A stretch of 64,000 nt of DNA. Source: Apteryx mantelli (Eukaryota > Chordata > Aves > Apterygiformes > Apterygidae). The stretch is taken from positions 77,541,268 through 77,605,267 of the forward strand of contig NC_089981.1 in the NCBI RefSeq assembly GCF_036417845.1, read 5' to 3'. The translations under genes were made by a program, and so were the position numbers. Below the pieces are notes generated by a model, which saw only the letters and a list, made by a program, of their open reading frames with translations, was not told where the DNA came from and made no database searches. Positions within the stretch are counted from its first letter, which is position 1; every line of letters starts with the position of its first letter. Positions 1 through 13,200 of this stretch are shown here, one piece after another.

Positions 1-2782
1 GGTATAGAAAGAGAAACAAAGAAGAACAGAGGTATGAACAACTTCCACACACAAGAAACAAAACACTCTAAGTTGCTTCACCTCAAAAAACCAGAAGATT
101 GAAAGCAGATGACTAATGTCAATGCAATCATTAACGGTTTGAAGAAGGTAAACAGGGAACATTTATCCATTATTTGTTACTTTGCAAGAACTAAGGCTCA
201 CCAAATGAAATTCTCGTGAGAAGTGACATTAAGCTGTACCTTTGGTCTCATTTTATTTGACTAATCTTATATTCTAAATCACATGAAGTAAATGAGGTCA
301 AGAACTTATATTCAAAGATTGATATGGATAGTAATATAAATACAGTGAATGTTCACAATTATTAAAATTATTTATATCCTTTTTTGGAAAGGACTATTAA
401 AGGGATACTCCAAAACTTAAACCAGTTTAACAACTAGAGATGAGGAAAAGACCAAGGCCAGATCACAACAGTTTCTGTAAAATTCTTACACCATCCTTTG
501 AAAGTACAAATATAACATATCAACAATTTTAGAGACAGAATACAAGACCAGATGGAATTTTTATGTTCAGATGAACATAAAGTGCAAATCTGAGAAATCA
601 AAAATTTCAGCCACATAATATTCCAGGCAATGTATTTCTGAGGACTTAATTCATTGACCTGTATTGTCAATGTTTCTCAAATCTATTTCCCTGGAATATT
701 CATTTGAAAATGTACTACTTGTCATGCCCTATTGCCCAAACATACCCATGTTTTGGGTTTTTTTTAATTCCAAAAAGACTTAGGCACACTGAGTAAACAG
801 ATTTAATAAGCTGAACTCAATCGTGGTTACATTTTTTGGCAGAAATCGCCTTTCTGAGTTTCTATTTCAGTAAGATTCACTTAATACAATGAAAGCTGAG
901 TATGCTTTGATCCACAATAACAAAGTTAAAATGTATGGAGAGACAATAAGGCTGGGAAAATGCTCTCTTGGCAAATAAAAGCTGGAGCAAATTAATCCCA
1001 CCAATTTCCCACTTTAATGAGTTCAGACCTTACCATCATTAATAATACTGAAATATTTATCAAAAATTTATATAAAGATAATTAGGAAAGGTCTTTGGTC
1101 CCATCAGAAGGATCGGAAGCTATTGGAACTTTTATCACATGAGCAAGATCAAAACCAAAGTAGCTATATTCTTTTTTTCTTTTGTGTTAAGCACCTCTTA
1201 TACCCCAAGCATCTGACTATTGTCTCGTAAAGCACTTGGCTATAACCCAAAGACAGGTTCAAATAAGGTTCTGAGATTTCACACACATGCACATACACAC
1301 ATTCTTTTGATCTACTCTCCTTACATTAGGAATAGGAGTCAACAGGAGTTAAAAGTAGTCAGCGTCTCAAAACAGGATTGGGTCCTTTATCCTTATTTGC
1401 TCCCTTGTACTTGTTTCATTCGCTGTTTGCCAGCTCTACTATTAACATTCCTCTGCAACAAAAAGCACAGTGAAAAAGAAAGCACAGTTAGCTTTACTTT
1501 AAAACTAAAGTCCTGAAAACACCCATCCACTTATGCTGGATTAAAAGAGTTCTGAAGATGCTCAAGCACAAAGAATTAATTTAAAACTGCACAATACTCA
1601 TCTGACAAGTACATGTTCCAGTGTATTGTCATCTTTCCTTGAAGTGCCATACAGTCTATATCCCCAAGTGACTAAATGTAATTTCCACATTCTACCTCAT
1701 CAATTTTAGAAACTAAGATAATTCTTAAAAAATAAGACACTGGTAATTCTAAAATTTTCAATAAAATTTGCAAGACTGGAAAGTTCTTCAGTAAATGCAG
1801 GCATATTTTTCCCTGAGATACTAATCTATGGCTGTCTGTAGGGAGATGTCTATTTATTTTAAAACATACACGACTGAATTATCATGGCTTTTGATCCTAA
1901 AACTGTATCTAAAATGTGGAGTACAAAGTACTTTGTCATCCACCTCCCCTGATTGCCCAAACTGGAAAATTGTCCACACTGAAGTCTTTCTGCCTGCATC
2001 CTTAGGTTCCCTTTAATGCAAAGGAGGGCATTGGCTGGATGGGGAAACAGGAGTGATGCACACCTCCGTCTTGTCCTGACAGTCACTCAGGATGTACATC
2101 TATATTAAGGAGCTCACAGATACCATTTCCAGTAGATCACAATAGTTTATATACAGCAGTTCTACAAATTTAGTGGTGGTGAGGACCTAGAAAAGTCATT
2201 AGCATCTTCTGGACTTTATTAATGGATTATGAAATGTATTATTAAAATTTTCTGGAAATCGGCCGTTAGGGCCTGAAAGTCGCATTCCTAAATGCAAGTG
2301 ACTTGAGCTTATAGGAAAATAGTGAGCAATTTGCTTATTTATGAACCTATAATGATGTTTAGGCTTGTTTTAACCCAAGTTTGAAAATATTTGCTTTAAT
2401 GTTTTGGTTTTTATTGTTAGAGATCACATTGCATGTAACTATGTAAAAATTGAGCATATTAACACCTTAAAATTCTTGTTATGAAAGTAACAATCAATAA
2501 ATTTCCCTTAAGGTTTTAGAGAAGTGAGGTTGGAAGATTATCTGATTTGAATCTGAACTGTGAAAACAGCAGTGCAATATGATTTTTTGTTCCTGAACTG
2601 TTAACCAGAAAATTCATAATTTCAAGGATCCAGGTAAAAGAGGAAGAAAAAGTCTTCCTCCATTTGACAGAGACATCAGTTGTCTGATCTTTTATACTAC
2701 GGCAATATGTTCTATTTTCAAGTACATTTTAAGAGCTAGAATTCTACAGTCTTGTTTAAAAGACTTAAAAGACGGGTATTAA
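1..2782. other. Intergenic, nothing recognised
   Basis: AT-rich sequence with only short chance frames (up to 98 codons at 1220-1516) lacking domains or splice framing. No RNA gene or repeat family was recognised. Confidence 0.6.
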
Positions 2783-4302
2783 TGATGGGATGCACCCACG
2801 AGTGCTGAGGGAGCTGGCGGATGTTATTGCTAAGCCACTCTCCATCATCTTTGAAAGGTCATGGAGAACAGGAGAGGTGCCTGAAGACTGGAAGAAAGCC
2901 AATGTCACCCCAGTCTTCAAAAAGGGCAAGAAGGAGGACCCAGGGAACTACAGGCCAGTCAGCCTCACCTCCATCCCTGGAAAGGTGATGGAGCAGCTCA
3001 TCCTGGAAGCCATCTCCACGCATGTGGAGGAAAAGAAGGTGATCAGGAGTAGTCAGCATGGCTTCACCAAGGGGAAATCATGCTTAACCAATCTGATAGC
3101 CTTCTATGATGGAATGACTGGCTGGGGAGATGAGGGGAGAGCAGTGGATGTTGTCTACCTTGACTTCAGCAAGGCTTTTGACACTGTCTCCCATAGCATC
3201 CTCATAGACAAGCTCAGGAAGTGTGCGTTAGATGAGTGGACAGTGAGGTGGATTGAGACCTGGCTGAATGGCAGAGCTCAGAGAGTTGTGATCAGTGGCA
3301 CAGAGTCTAGTTGGAGGCCTGTAGCTAGCGGTGTCCCCCAGGGGTCAGTACTGGGTCCAGTCTTGTTCAACTTCTTCATCAATGACCTGGATGAAGGGAC
3401 AGAGTGCACCCTCAGCAAGTTTGCTGATGATACAAAACTGGGAGGAGTGGCCGATACGCCAGAGGGCTGTGCTGCCATTCAAAGAGACTTGGACAGGCTG
3501 GAGAGGTGGGCGGAGAGGAACCTCATGAAATTCAACAAAGGGAAGTGCAGGGTCCTGCACCTGGGGAGGAATAACCCCATGCACCAGTACAGGTTGGGGG
3601 TTGACCTGCTGGAAAGCAGCTCTGCTGAGAAGGTCCTGGGAGTGCTGGTGGACACCAAGTTAAGTATGAGGCAGCAATGTGCCCTTGTGGCCAAGAAGGC
3701 CAATGGTATCGTGGGGTGCATCAGAAAGAGTGTTGCCAGCAGGTCGAGGGAAGTGATTCTCCCCCTCTACTCAGCCCTGGTGAGGCCACATCTGGAGTAC
3801 TGCGTCCAGTTCTGGGCTCCCCAGTACAAGAGGGATGTGGCACTACTGGAGCAAGTCCAGCGAAGGGCCACAAAGATGATTAGGGGACTGGAGCATCTCT
3901 CTTATGAGGAAAGGCTGAGAGAGCTTGGCCTGTTTAGCCTGGAGAAGAGAAGGCTGAGAGGAGATCTTATCAATGTGTACAAGTATCTGAAGGGAGGGTG
4001 TCGAGAGGATGGGGCCAGACTCTTTTCAGTGGTGCCGAGCGACAGGACGCGAGGCAATGGGCACAAACTGAAACACAGACACTTCCATCTTAACATGAGG
4101 AAAAACTTTTTCACTGTGAGGGTGACAGAGCACTGGAACAGGTTGCCACGAGAGGTGGTGGAGTCTCCTTCTCTGGAGATATTCAAAAGCCGCCTGGATG
4201 CAATCCTGTGCAATGTGCTCTAGGTGACCCTGCTTGAGCAGGGGGGTTGGACTAGATGATCTCCAGAGGTCCCTTCCAACCTCAGTGATTCTGTGATTCT
4301 GT
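2783..4302 (+). mobile_element. CR1 LINE, 5'-truncated, open reverse-transcriptase frame
   Basis: An uninterrupted frame from 2790 to 4223 (477 codons) is the C-terminal part of CR1 ORF2. Visible in order are [13 protein letters not shown] (near residue 53), the catalytic block [11 protein letters not shown] with Asp125, [13 protein letters not shown] (181-193) and the polymerase core FADD (211-214), then the CR1 thumb and C-terminal region. The endonuclease domain and the start of ORF2 are missing, the usual 5' truncation from incomplete reverse transcription. A short 3' UTR follows and the element ends in the avian CR1 octamer-like repeats GTGATTCT GTGATTCT. The absence of stops suggests a fairly young insertion, although it cannot move on its own. 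Four shorter frames over it are shadows. Confidence 0.97.
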
Positions 4303-6907
4303 AATGATGCTTATTACACAGCTTTGGGACTAAAGATGCATTTGATGCAATTAGTAAAGGCCGAGTGGTGTAACCATTCTTTTTAATAAATAAGCTAGGG
4401 TCCTTACTGTATGTAGGAACTGCATTTTAACATACTCCGTAATTCATTCCTTCCAATAAATCACCGATAATAATCCTAAAAATGCTGAGCACTCTCTTTT
4501 CGTATTTGATATTGTTGTACCTATTGCTGATCTAAAAACATGCAGCTGGTCCACCTTAATACAAAATGCGCTTTTTAATCAACACCAAGTAAAAAATTAC
4601 TGATGTCACATATTTTTCCCCAATCATACAGCATTTTAATATAATCAATTTCCAAAAAACTGAGACTACTGTCACACTCAGGATAGCTCTAATGACCTCA
4701 ATGGAGTTACACAGAGGCTTATGCTTTCTAAATTAATTTTTTCTTAAACAATTATTTCTCCATAACAAAAAACAAATATTACTGGAAGTTGAAATATCAA
4801 CATCCACAGAACAAAAAATGGATATTATAACTAATAGCTAAAAAAGCACCTGATTCTTCATTTGCTGACTAGCTGTATATACTTAAAACTCACAAAGATA
4901 TCAAAACAACATGAAGTCCTGTGAATCATCAGTTCAATGGCTTTATCATATAATTCTTACACAGCTAGTGCTTACAATAAATTCCGCTAATTGCACAAGT
5001 AAAGCCCAGATCCCTAAAATCTCTCCCTTGTTCCCTTCCCAGTGGACTTTCTAAGTGTCACCACTTAAGAAGCATTGTTAATTCATCATTCCAATAGTTT
5101 TATTGCACAATGTTGGTATATAAAAATAAATGATGCTGTATCTATAAGTAAGAGTAGCACTCTTCTACAATTTCAACGTTTTTCTACAATGATTTACTAA
5201 ATCTATTTATGTCAATGAGAGTTTTGCCTGTGCAAGGACTGCCACATCAGGTACTAGCTGGGAGCATGGTAAAAGCAGAGTACTGTGACTAATATTGTTA
5301 ATGCCTCTTTACACAAGATTACCGAGTCGCATTCTCAAATCCTGAGGGGAATTTGGCTTAGTAGCTCACCCTCTTTGATACTTTTAAAGAACAGAAGGTA
5401 AGGTGCTAAAAACACTTATTTGGCAGGGAAAAGGTCTGAGACACTTCTGAGGGTATAAAAATCTCACCATCCTTGGGTCCAGGTATAAGAAATAGATCAG
5501 GAGGTAAGAGAGAAACTGAAGAGTACCGTGATTAACAGACTTAACGAGATTACACAGTCACATTCTTCAGTCCTCAAAAGAAATGTGATCAATAACAAAC
5601 TTACTGCACCAAACGTTTCTCAGACTATTTACCTAAAATATTTGAGTAGCAAATTACTTAGAATAGTAATGTTACAAACAATTAATGAAAGAATGATTAA
5701 ACTGTAGAATCCTGTGGCTTATTTTTTAAATCTGGCCAGAAAAATATTAGTAGTAATGAGTTCGCTTCAGAACCTAATTAAACAAACAAATAAAAACAGT
5801 TTAATAGGATGATTGATTAATTAAATATTTTTGGAGGTACAATATGTGACTAATGTTGCTACCTCCTCCATACACAAGTTCATATTCTCAAACTGTAAGG
5901 AAGAATGTAGAATTCAATGATTATTTTCTAAAGATATTTCAATGAAGAATAAGTATTATGTACTGAAGAGAACAGAGACTGGCATATTAGTCAGAAAATC
6001 TAAGAATTAACATTATTTTAGATCTGATAGGCAAATAGCTTATTATTCTTAAAGCAATTAGTCTTGACATAAGCTATTACCAGTAATTTTTGTAGCAAAG
6101 TTTCCCAGTAGAGAGATGCTCAAATACAGAAAAAGGCAGTTTCTGTAACAGCTGCTTGGCTCTTCTATGCGTTAATAGCTTTTTTTGGTATATTCTGGCC
6201 ACATGACTTACAAATTTATAACTCATTTTTAATTTAGGACATTTTTTTCTTATTTCACGTCTGTTCAATTTGTTAACGTGTTAAAATATAAAAACAGGAT
6301 CTGCTGTGCCAAATCAATCTACTGATTGTGCCTGATTAGTACCACATCCTTCCAGCTGTAGTTGAAAACTTATGTCTCAGAGAAAACCAGAAAAGAAATA
6401 TGCACCTTAAAATGGTTTAATTTATAACTTGAAGAAACAATTCCTTCCTCACCTATAGAGGTTCTTGGTTTAAAACACAAGACAGGAAATTTAATAGCAA
6501 ATGGATCCCAGAGCCAGACTAAGAATGATTTTTCTTTCCATGATGTTGAGCAACTGATTTTTTATTATTTTTTATGCAAGTCATAAAATTTCTTTCAAGC
6601 TACTGATTTTTTACGCAAGTCAGTGGCCAAGTTCTGGCCTTCCATTTTACTTGGTAATAAACTAGCAATTTTGTCATTTTATACTACTGATTACAAGTAA
6701 CATTGTTTAAAAAATGAAAAGTAGTGACATAGCTTCTTTTTCAATACCATCAATCAATTTCCCTTTTCCTCATTTCAGATATGAAACCTGCACATCAGAA
6801 TACATCAGTTTGCTCCCTGTGTCTGTGTTTAATACTAGAAGGAGCTGTAGTGCAAATCTTGATTTACACTATATTTAGGGAAAACTCTTTAAAAGAGTGC
6901 AAAATCA
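4303..6907. other. Intergenic between two CR1 copies
   Basis: AT-rich. It contains the three diverged copies listed at 5275-5915 and, near 4693, a short phrase CTCAATGGAGTTACAC that resembles one at about 18635. No gene was recognised. Confidence 0.6.
5275..5915 (+). repeat. Three diverged copies of an approximately 75-bp sequence
   Basis: Copies start near 5275, 5520 and 5838. Each has the order AGAGTACTGTGACTAA (or AGAGTACCGTGATTAA, or GGTACAATATGTGACTAA), an ACACAAG/GAGATTACACAG segment, CATTCTCAAA or CATTCTTCAG, then a purine-rich tail. Spacing is about 245 and 318 bp. The sequence between copies is not clearly repeated. Confidence 0.55.
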
Positions 6908-7240
6908 CAAATCACAGAATGGTTGAAATTTGAAGGGACCTCTGGAGATCATCTAGTCCAACCCCCTGCTCAAGCAGGGTCACCTAGAGCAGGTTGCCCA
7001 GGATTGTGTCCAGACGGCTTTTGAATATCTCCACCACAACCTCTCTGGGCGACCTGTTCCAGTGCTCGGTCACTCTCATAGTAAAGAAGTTTTTTCTTAT
7101 GTATAAATGTAATTTTCTGTGTTTCAGTTTGTGCCCATTGCCTCTTGTTCTGTCACTGGGCACCACTGAGAAGAGTCTGGCTCTGTCTTCTTTACACCCT
7201 CCCTTCAGATATTGACACACATTGATAAGATTCACCTTGA
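6908..7240 (-). mobile_element. CR1 LINE 3' fragment, reversed
   Basis: Reading the minus strand gives the last part of CR1 ORF2 ([19 protein letters not shown], then [12 protein letters not shown] and VTEHWNR) and then the 3' UTR, ending with the CCAGAGGTCCCTTC-type tail at about 6930. Only about 330 bp remain. It differs from the two larger CR1 copies here by point changes and a loss within the [12 protein letters not shown] region (now REVVVEIF), so it looks older or from another subfamily. Confidence 0.93.
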
Positions 7241-10200
7241 AAGATTGATTAAATGGAAGACTTAATAAATCTATTCTATATTTTTCAGATAAAAATATTT
7301 TAGAAGACCTTTATGCAAGAAGGTCTGCTAAATATTTCAATAGCAACACTGCATTTTATTGTGAACACAACAGGGATCATCCCAGTTAGCACATTTAGCT
7401 CACTAAAATGAAGCCAAATAGAAAATTAATAATTCTGTGCTAATTAACTCTGAGTAATTTTGTATGGTGCCAAAAAAGAGATGATGAGGAAAGCCAAAAC
7501 TCCCCTAGAAATTAAGAACAAAGACTTTCCATCATTTTACTAAGGTGAAAATAAATGGAATAGAAATGCATGGTGACATCGAAAAGCCTGTCGTAAAGCA
7601 GTCACAACAGTCTCCTTGTCACAGCACCATTAATGTGCATGAAAATACATCAAGAGATTAATTCAGTTTAATGGGCTTCTGCTTCATGAAGTGTCCTCAA
7701 GACAACTACCTTTTACAGAAATCTGTTTGATAAGAAAGATATTTAAGGAGAAACAGAACTATGAACTGACTTTGTTAGATTATTACACACCTTCGGGAAG
7801 ATGGATCAAATGAAATTAAGTGAATACAACATGAAGGTAACTAATAACAATGTATGTACTGATACAGTTCCAGCTAACTTGCTGTAATTCTTCCTCTCTC
7901 TCATAAATCCAATCCTCAGTGATTCAATGTCATATATGAGAAAATAAATGATACCTGTTTATCTTGAACTAAGTACTAAGCAAGAACTGTAGGTCATACA
8001 TTTCTGATTTTTAATATGTCTGAATATGAGATATTTGTATAAATAATTTATTTTCATAGGACTTGATAGTAGCATTATTCATAGTGTAACAGACCAAGCT
8101 GTTATACAACTACAGTATGTCTTTTTTTAACTAAGACTTCTTCCCCTCAAAATATAAAACACCTCTTTGACTCTAACAAGTTACATGAAGTTGCATAATG
8201 AAAACAGTTTAATTTCCAAAAATGATAGTAAGTTAATTGATATGCAAAATATAGCCTCATATAAAATCAAGTATTTAGTTAGCAAATCTCTGCTCTCTAG
8301 CTTTTCTTAGTAAACACATGTTTTCTTTTGTCCTCATATTAGAGGAAATCACAAGGCTCCTTTATTCTAGAAAGGCTGGTTTGTTAATTAAGTCTCTAAC
8401 TTGGCAGAGCATTCTGCCCTCTATAGTTCTACATTATAAAGACTGTATTTTACGGGTATACTTTTACTTTATTGTACTTTACTTTTTACATTTTTTTAAG
8501 GCTCTTATGCACCCTGTTCTACTCAAATCAATTCTCAGCATGTGCTTATACAAGTTATCTAATCGATTTATGATACTAAAAATTAATTCTTAATATTCCC
8601 CAGGTATTTGCCTGGGGCTGTAATACACATAAGAGTGTACTGATACCGAAAGTTTTACATCAAATCTAATAAAACAGTAATAGAAATCCCTGAAAGACAG
8701 ATTTTCAGATTTGTTGCAGCGGCTCTGACACATACCCTTGGTCTGCTTTCTCTAACTTGAGATGTCAGGGCCTTTTCTTAAGACTGACTGCTTCCAGATG
8801 TATGGATTAGTGTCAGTAGAGAGAAGGAAAGGGAATGCATACTTCCCATTGGCATAATCAAAATTATAGTGAAAAAGCAGTCTCCACAAATCAAAATCAA
8901 TCTCTCCAATGTATTTGTTTCTTCTTCCCTCTATTACATTTTGGATTTATCTTTCTTATGGTTTCAGTCAATCACTACAAAAACCGTGACATTTTGTCTG
9001 TGCAATTCCTTAGGCAGTGCAATAAGATTCTGTTTGTTGCTTTGTTCAGGGCCAGATGATATTCTTACTCACACTGAATAGCAGCTGACCTAATGCATTG
9101 AATTCAGTGAAGCCATTTGTAAAGTGACATATTCACTACAAGGAAGATCTAATATTCTAACCATTGCATGCAATGTACAGTTACATCATACCACTTATAC
9201 ATAACAGTGCAATCTATTAGATTGCAAGTTCACATTCTCTAGATCAGTAGCATGCATCAATTATCTGCACACGACATTATTGCTCTTCAATGGTCTGTGC
9301 AAAATGTTTGATAATTTTACTTCCTGTATTTCATTACAGGTTTCTATTAGAAGAGAACACTCTACCATTACTATACCCTTTGTGTACATCTCAGCAGACA
9401 GCCCAGGAATTAAATGAGTAAGTAAAATTAACTTTTTTGCAGGTCACCACAAAAGGACATTATCAAAGGAGATCTGGCTGTTCTTCCTATGTTATTTGTC
9501 CTGCTCCTTCAGTTCTGCAGAGTTAATGGTCAAACACCATTTGAAAATATGAAATAAATATGAAATTCTGTGTTTATCACAGAGTTCTTCTAATACCTAT
9601 TCTATACTTCAACAAAACACAGAGAAAAGAACTGCATTGGAATCCTAAATAATAAACCATTAGACTACGATGGTTCATAGTCAAACAAAATGTTTTCAGA
9701 TGTTTCAAAGTAATTCTTAAACTCCTATATTTGCATTTAGACAATATTTTTACAAATACAATGTGTAGTTTCACATGTTCATAATTGTTGAATATTTGAT
9801 TTATTGTATTGTTTACCATATAAATATAGTATTTTTCCTGTGAAAATGTTAAAAGGTTTCCTTTTCAAAGCAAAATATTGACAAAGAAAATAGACCTCCA
9901 TGTATTTCAAGAACATTGCTACAAGTCATCAAATGAGGATGTATTTTTCAGTAACAGAGTAACAAAGCCATTTTTTTAGTCAACAGGAACTCTAAAATGC
10001 ATAATAGCCCATATAACAGTAAACCCCTTCTCTTTCACCCTTAATTTATATAGTTCTACATTACACAGAATTCAAGACAATGAGGTTAGTGGAAGTAGAA
10101 ACAGAAGAGACCCAGATTCATGTGGTGCTACTGACCTGTTGAAGAGAACGGGGAGCTAAGATCAAAGTGCCTTCACTCTCTCCACATCACAGGCTCCTGT

Positions 10201-13200
10201 TAACATAGCATAAGAGAGAAAGAATATTACTTTGATCATCCCTGATCATCATTCATGATAGGGCTTGTCTTCAACGAAATAGACTGCAGCCTGCCACTAA
10301 CATACAGTTCCCTTTCATAGATCCTGATAAACAGTTCCCCCAGGACATCTTAGTAGTCCCTGATGTTATTTTTCATTTCTTTATTTATCCATAGAACAGA
10401 CACAGCAGAGGCAGAAATTCTGGAAACTTCCGTATTTCCCAGGTGCTCAACTTTCAAAAAATAATATCTAAAGGAAAAAGGACAATTCAGTCTTCATTGG
10501 CCATTCAAACTTTGGTGATAAATACATTGTCAACAAAATTACTGGTTAATGTTTTCTGTGGTTAGCCAATTTGAGGTGTAAACTTCTAGCTATGTTTTGG
10601 GGACTCATACAGTTAATTCATTAAACACACAGCTGTAATCTGCCATCAGATAAAATTTAGTCAATAGCAACATGAACTGGAACCAAACTGTTGGAGCAGA
10701 AGTAAAAGGCTCCGTAACTCACTACTAGCTGCTGAACAACATCTTCCTAAGAACAAATACGCTTATGAACTAAAATAAATTTATGAAGTGTAAGTATCTT
10801 GTACGAATACTATAACATATTTCAATGTGAGTATAACATCTGTTTAGTATCCACAGATTATATTTTATGATGTATTAAGTGGTAACATTTAAAAAGTACA
10901 ATCCCATATCCTAAAATCTGTTTGATAACCATCTAACTATGGAGAAGGGAAATAAAAGCATTGTTAAGTTACCTGTGCAGTCCTCTAACTGGAACTAATA
11001 TACCACTGAGCTGGCTATATGCCAAATAGTCTTTGAAAGTAAAATCAGAACAGAAAAAGCATCAACACATTAATTCCCATCTGTTCTGCTAGTCACTTCC
11101 AGAGACTGTCTATGGGAAAAGCTAGAGCTGTGTCTCTAACTGTTCTTTTCTGATGCCTGCTCCCACTTTGCCTTGGATTTACATGGGTCATGTATGGATG
11201 GGAAGCATCATAAGCCCCTCATTCCCAATAAATATTAGGAAAGATTTATATAAGCTTTCTCCAAAATGTATCAGAATATTAAAATAAAAAGACTCTGAAT
11301 CATCAGATTTCTTTTTTACATACACAGAGAGCTAAACTTCTAAACTTCCAGAGCAGGAACAGTTTTACAGGATGAGTGAGATACCATTTCATTATTTGTA
11401 ATATCTATCTTCACAATACGCAAATACGCTTTCAGTATAGACTGGCACTTTTAACAGGTAATATTGAAAAACAAATACTTTGAAATCTCTAAGTTTATTC
11501 TCTCACATGAAATTTTGCCTTTCCTTTCTTGCTTTCCCATAAGCCACACACTGGCCTTTTGAAATTTTAAACCTAAAAAAAAAAAAGGTAAGGATGTTTT
11601 ATGTGCTTGTGGATACCAGTGTCTAGACACACAGCTTCACGATGATAGTTAAATTTTAATACCAGAGTTCAAGAGTAGACTAAAAACCAACTAGTGATCC
11701 TACTGTGTTAAATTGATGTACCTAGGAAAAAGCTACCATGGCAAAATAGAACTACAAAAGCTTGACAGTCTGGCAAACTGCAAGAAGTCATGTCTATACT
11801 CTGTTTTAAAGTCACATTAAAAACACATGTAGCACAGCTGGTGCCAGTGATCGAAGCATATATTATCGTCACATTGTATGTAGCATTTGGTTAATTATTC
11901 CCTGTTATGTTATGTAAAAGAAACCTCTGAATCCATAAATACTAATGTGAGCAACATCCCTTCTTTTCAACGCATGTAAACCAATTCACATTGATGTAGA
12001 TTGAGACTTGCGTTAACACATATTGCCACTAGAGGATAGTATTGTCATATTACTATACACCCACATTAAATACATGAAATTAATATAAAGTTCAAGTTAC
12101 TTACTTTCTAAAGCCAGCAAACAAAGGGCATTAATATTTCAAATTACATGAATTATTTTGCCTGACAAACAGTGAAGTCCCTTTTTAATCAAAAATCAGA
12201 GAGAAAAATCATGTGGCATAATCACTTATTATTTTGTATTTAGTAACAATATTTAGGACATTGTTTATTTTCAAGAAGTTAAACGAATTCATCTCATGCT
12301 GAGCATGCTACCTGAAAATCTCATAGAAGGATATAGCTAATGTGCAGTGGTGTGATATATAGTGATAATTTTATTTTATTTTCATCTGCTTCAGAGATTT
12401 GGTCTTCTGGAATACCTTCACTCTTCAAAGAGATTTCTGCATTTTAGTCACACGTGTTATTGGCAATAACAAGTCTGCAAAGTGCTGAATACAATAAATT
12501 CTCCTTTAAAGCAGCAGAAGTTAAATGTAGTGGTAAAATAATAGGAACTATTTAGGGCTTCACTAGATGAGAATACATAAAACAACTTGGTTTAAACAGA
12601 AAGGGAAGCTTCTTGCCTATCACATCCCAGACAATGATTTTACTTTTCCGAAATCTTTGAAAACTCTCCACATTGGTCTACAGAAAGATCTTCCAGTTAT
12701 TAGGTCCAGGTCTTAATTGCCCCTCAATAACTTTTGCGACTCCAACTTCCTTTCAAACCTCTTAGATAACTTGAATCTGCTAGAGCAGTGGTCTAAAACT
12801 CATGGCCTATAGATGCTGGAAATACATGATCTGCTTCTGGGGCGCCTGTGAAACCTAACTCAGATCATGGCAGCCTAAGCTGGTCTAACTACTTGCTGCC
12901 ACGTGCCCACCCTCCTATCCTGCGCGCCTCCTGCCCTTGCTCTAGCATTCATCCCATCCCTGTTGAGTCTTTCAGCACACAGTTGGGCCAGTTTCCCACC
13001 AGTTTCACTCTCTAAACTGGCTTGCTATGATCAAACAGGTAGCGCTCTCAGCGCTGCCCTGGGACGTGTGGGACCAAAGTTGCCCCAAATTAAACTGTCT
13101 TGTAATCACAATCTAGAAAAAGCAAGCCTATTATCAGCATATTTAAATTTGCTGTTCATGAATCCAAACTTCCACTGGAAAAATTTTAGGAGGGGGTCTT

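Noticed and set aside
8598-8617. Hairpin CCCCAGG / CCTGGGG with 6-nt loop
   Set aside because: The stem is only 7 bp with no T-tract, and there is no gene context to suggest a structural RNA. It is expected by chance in 64 kb.
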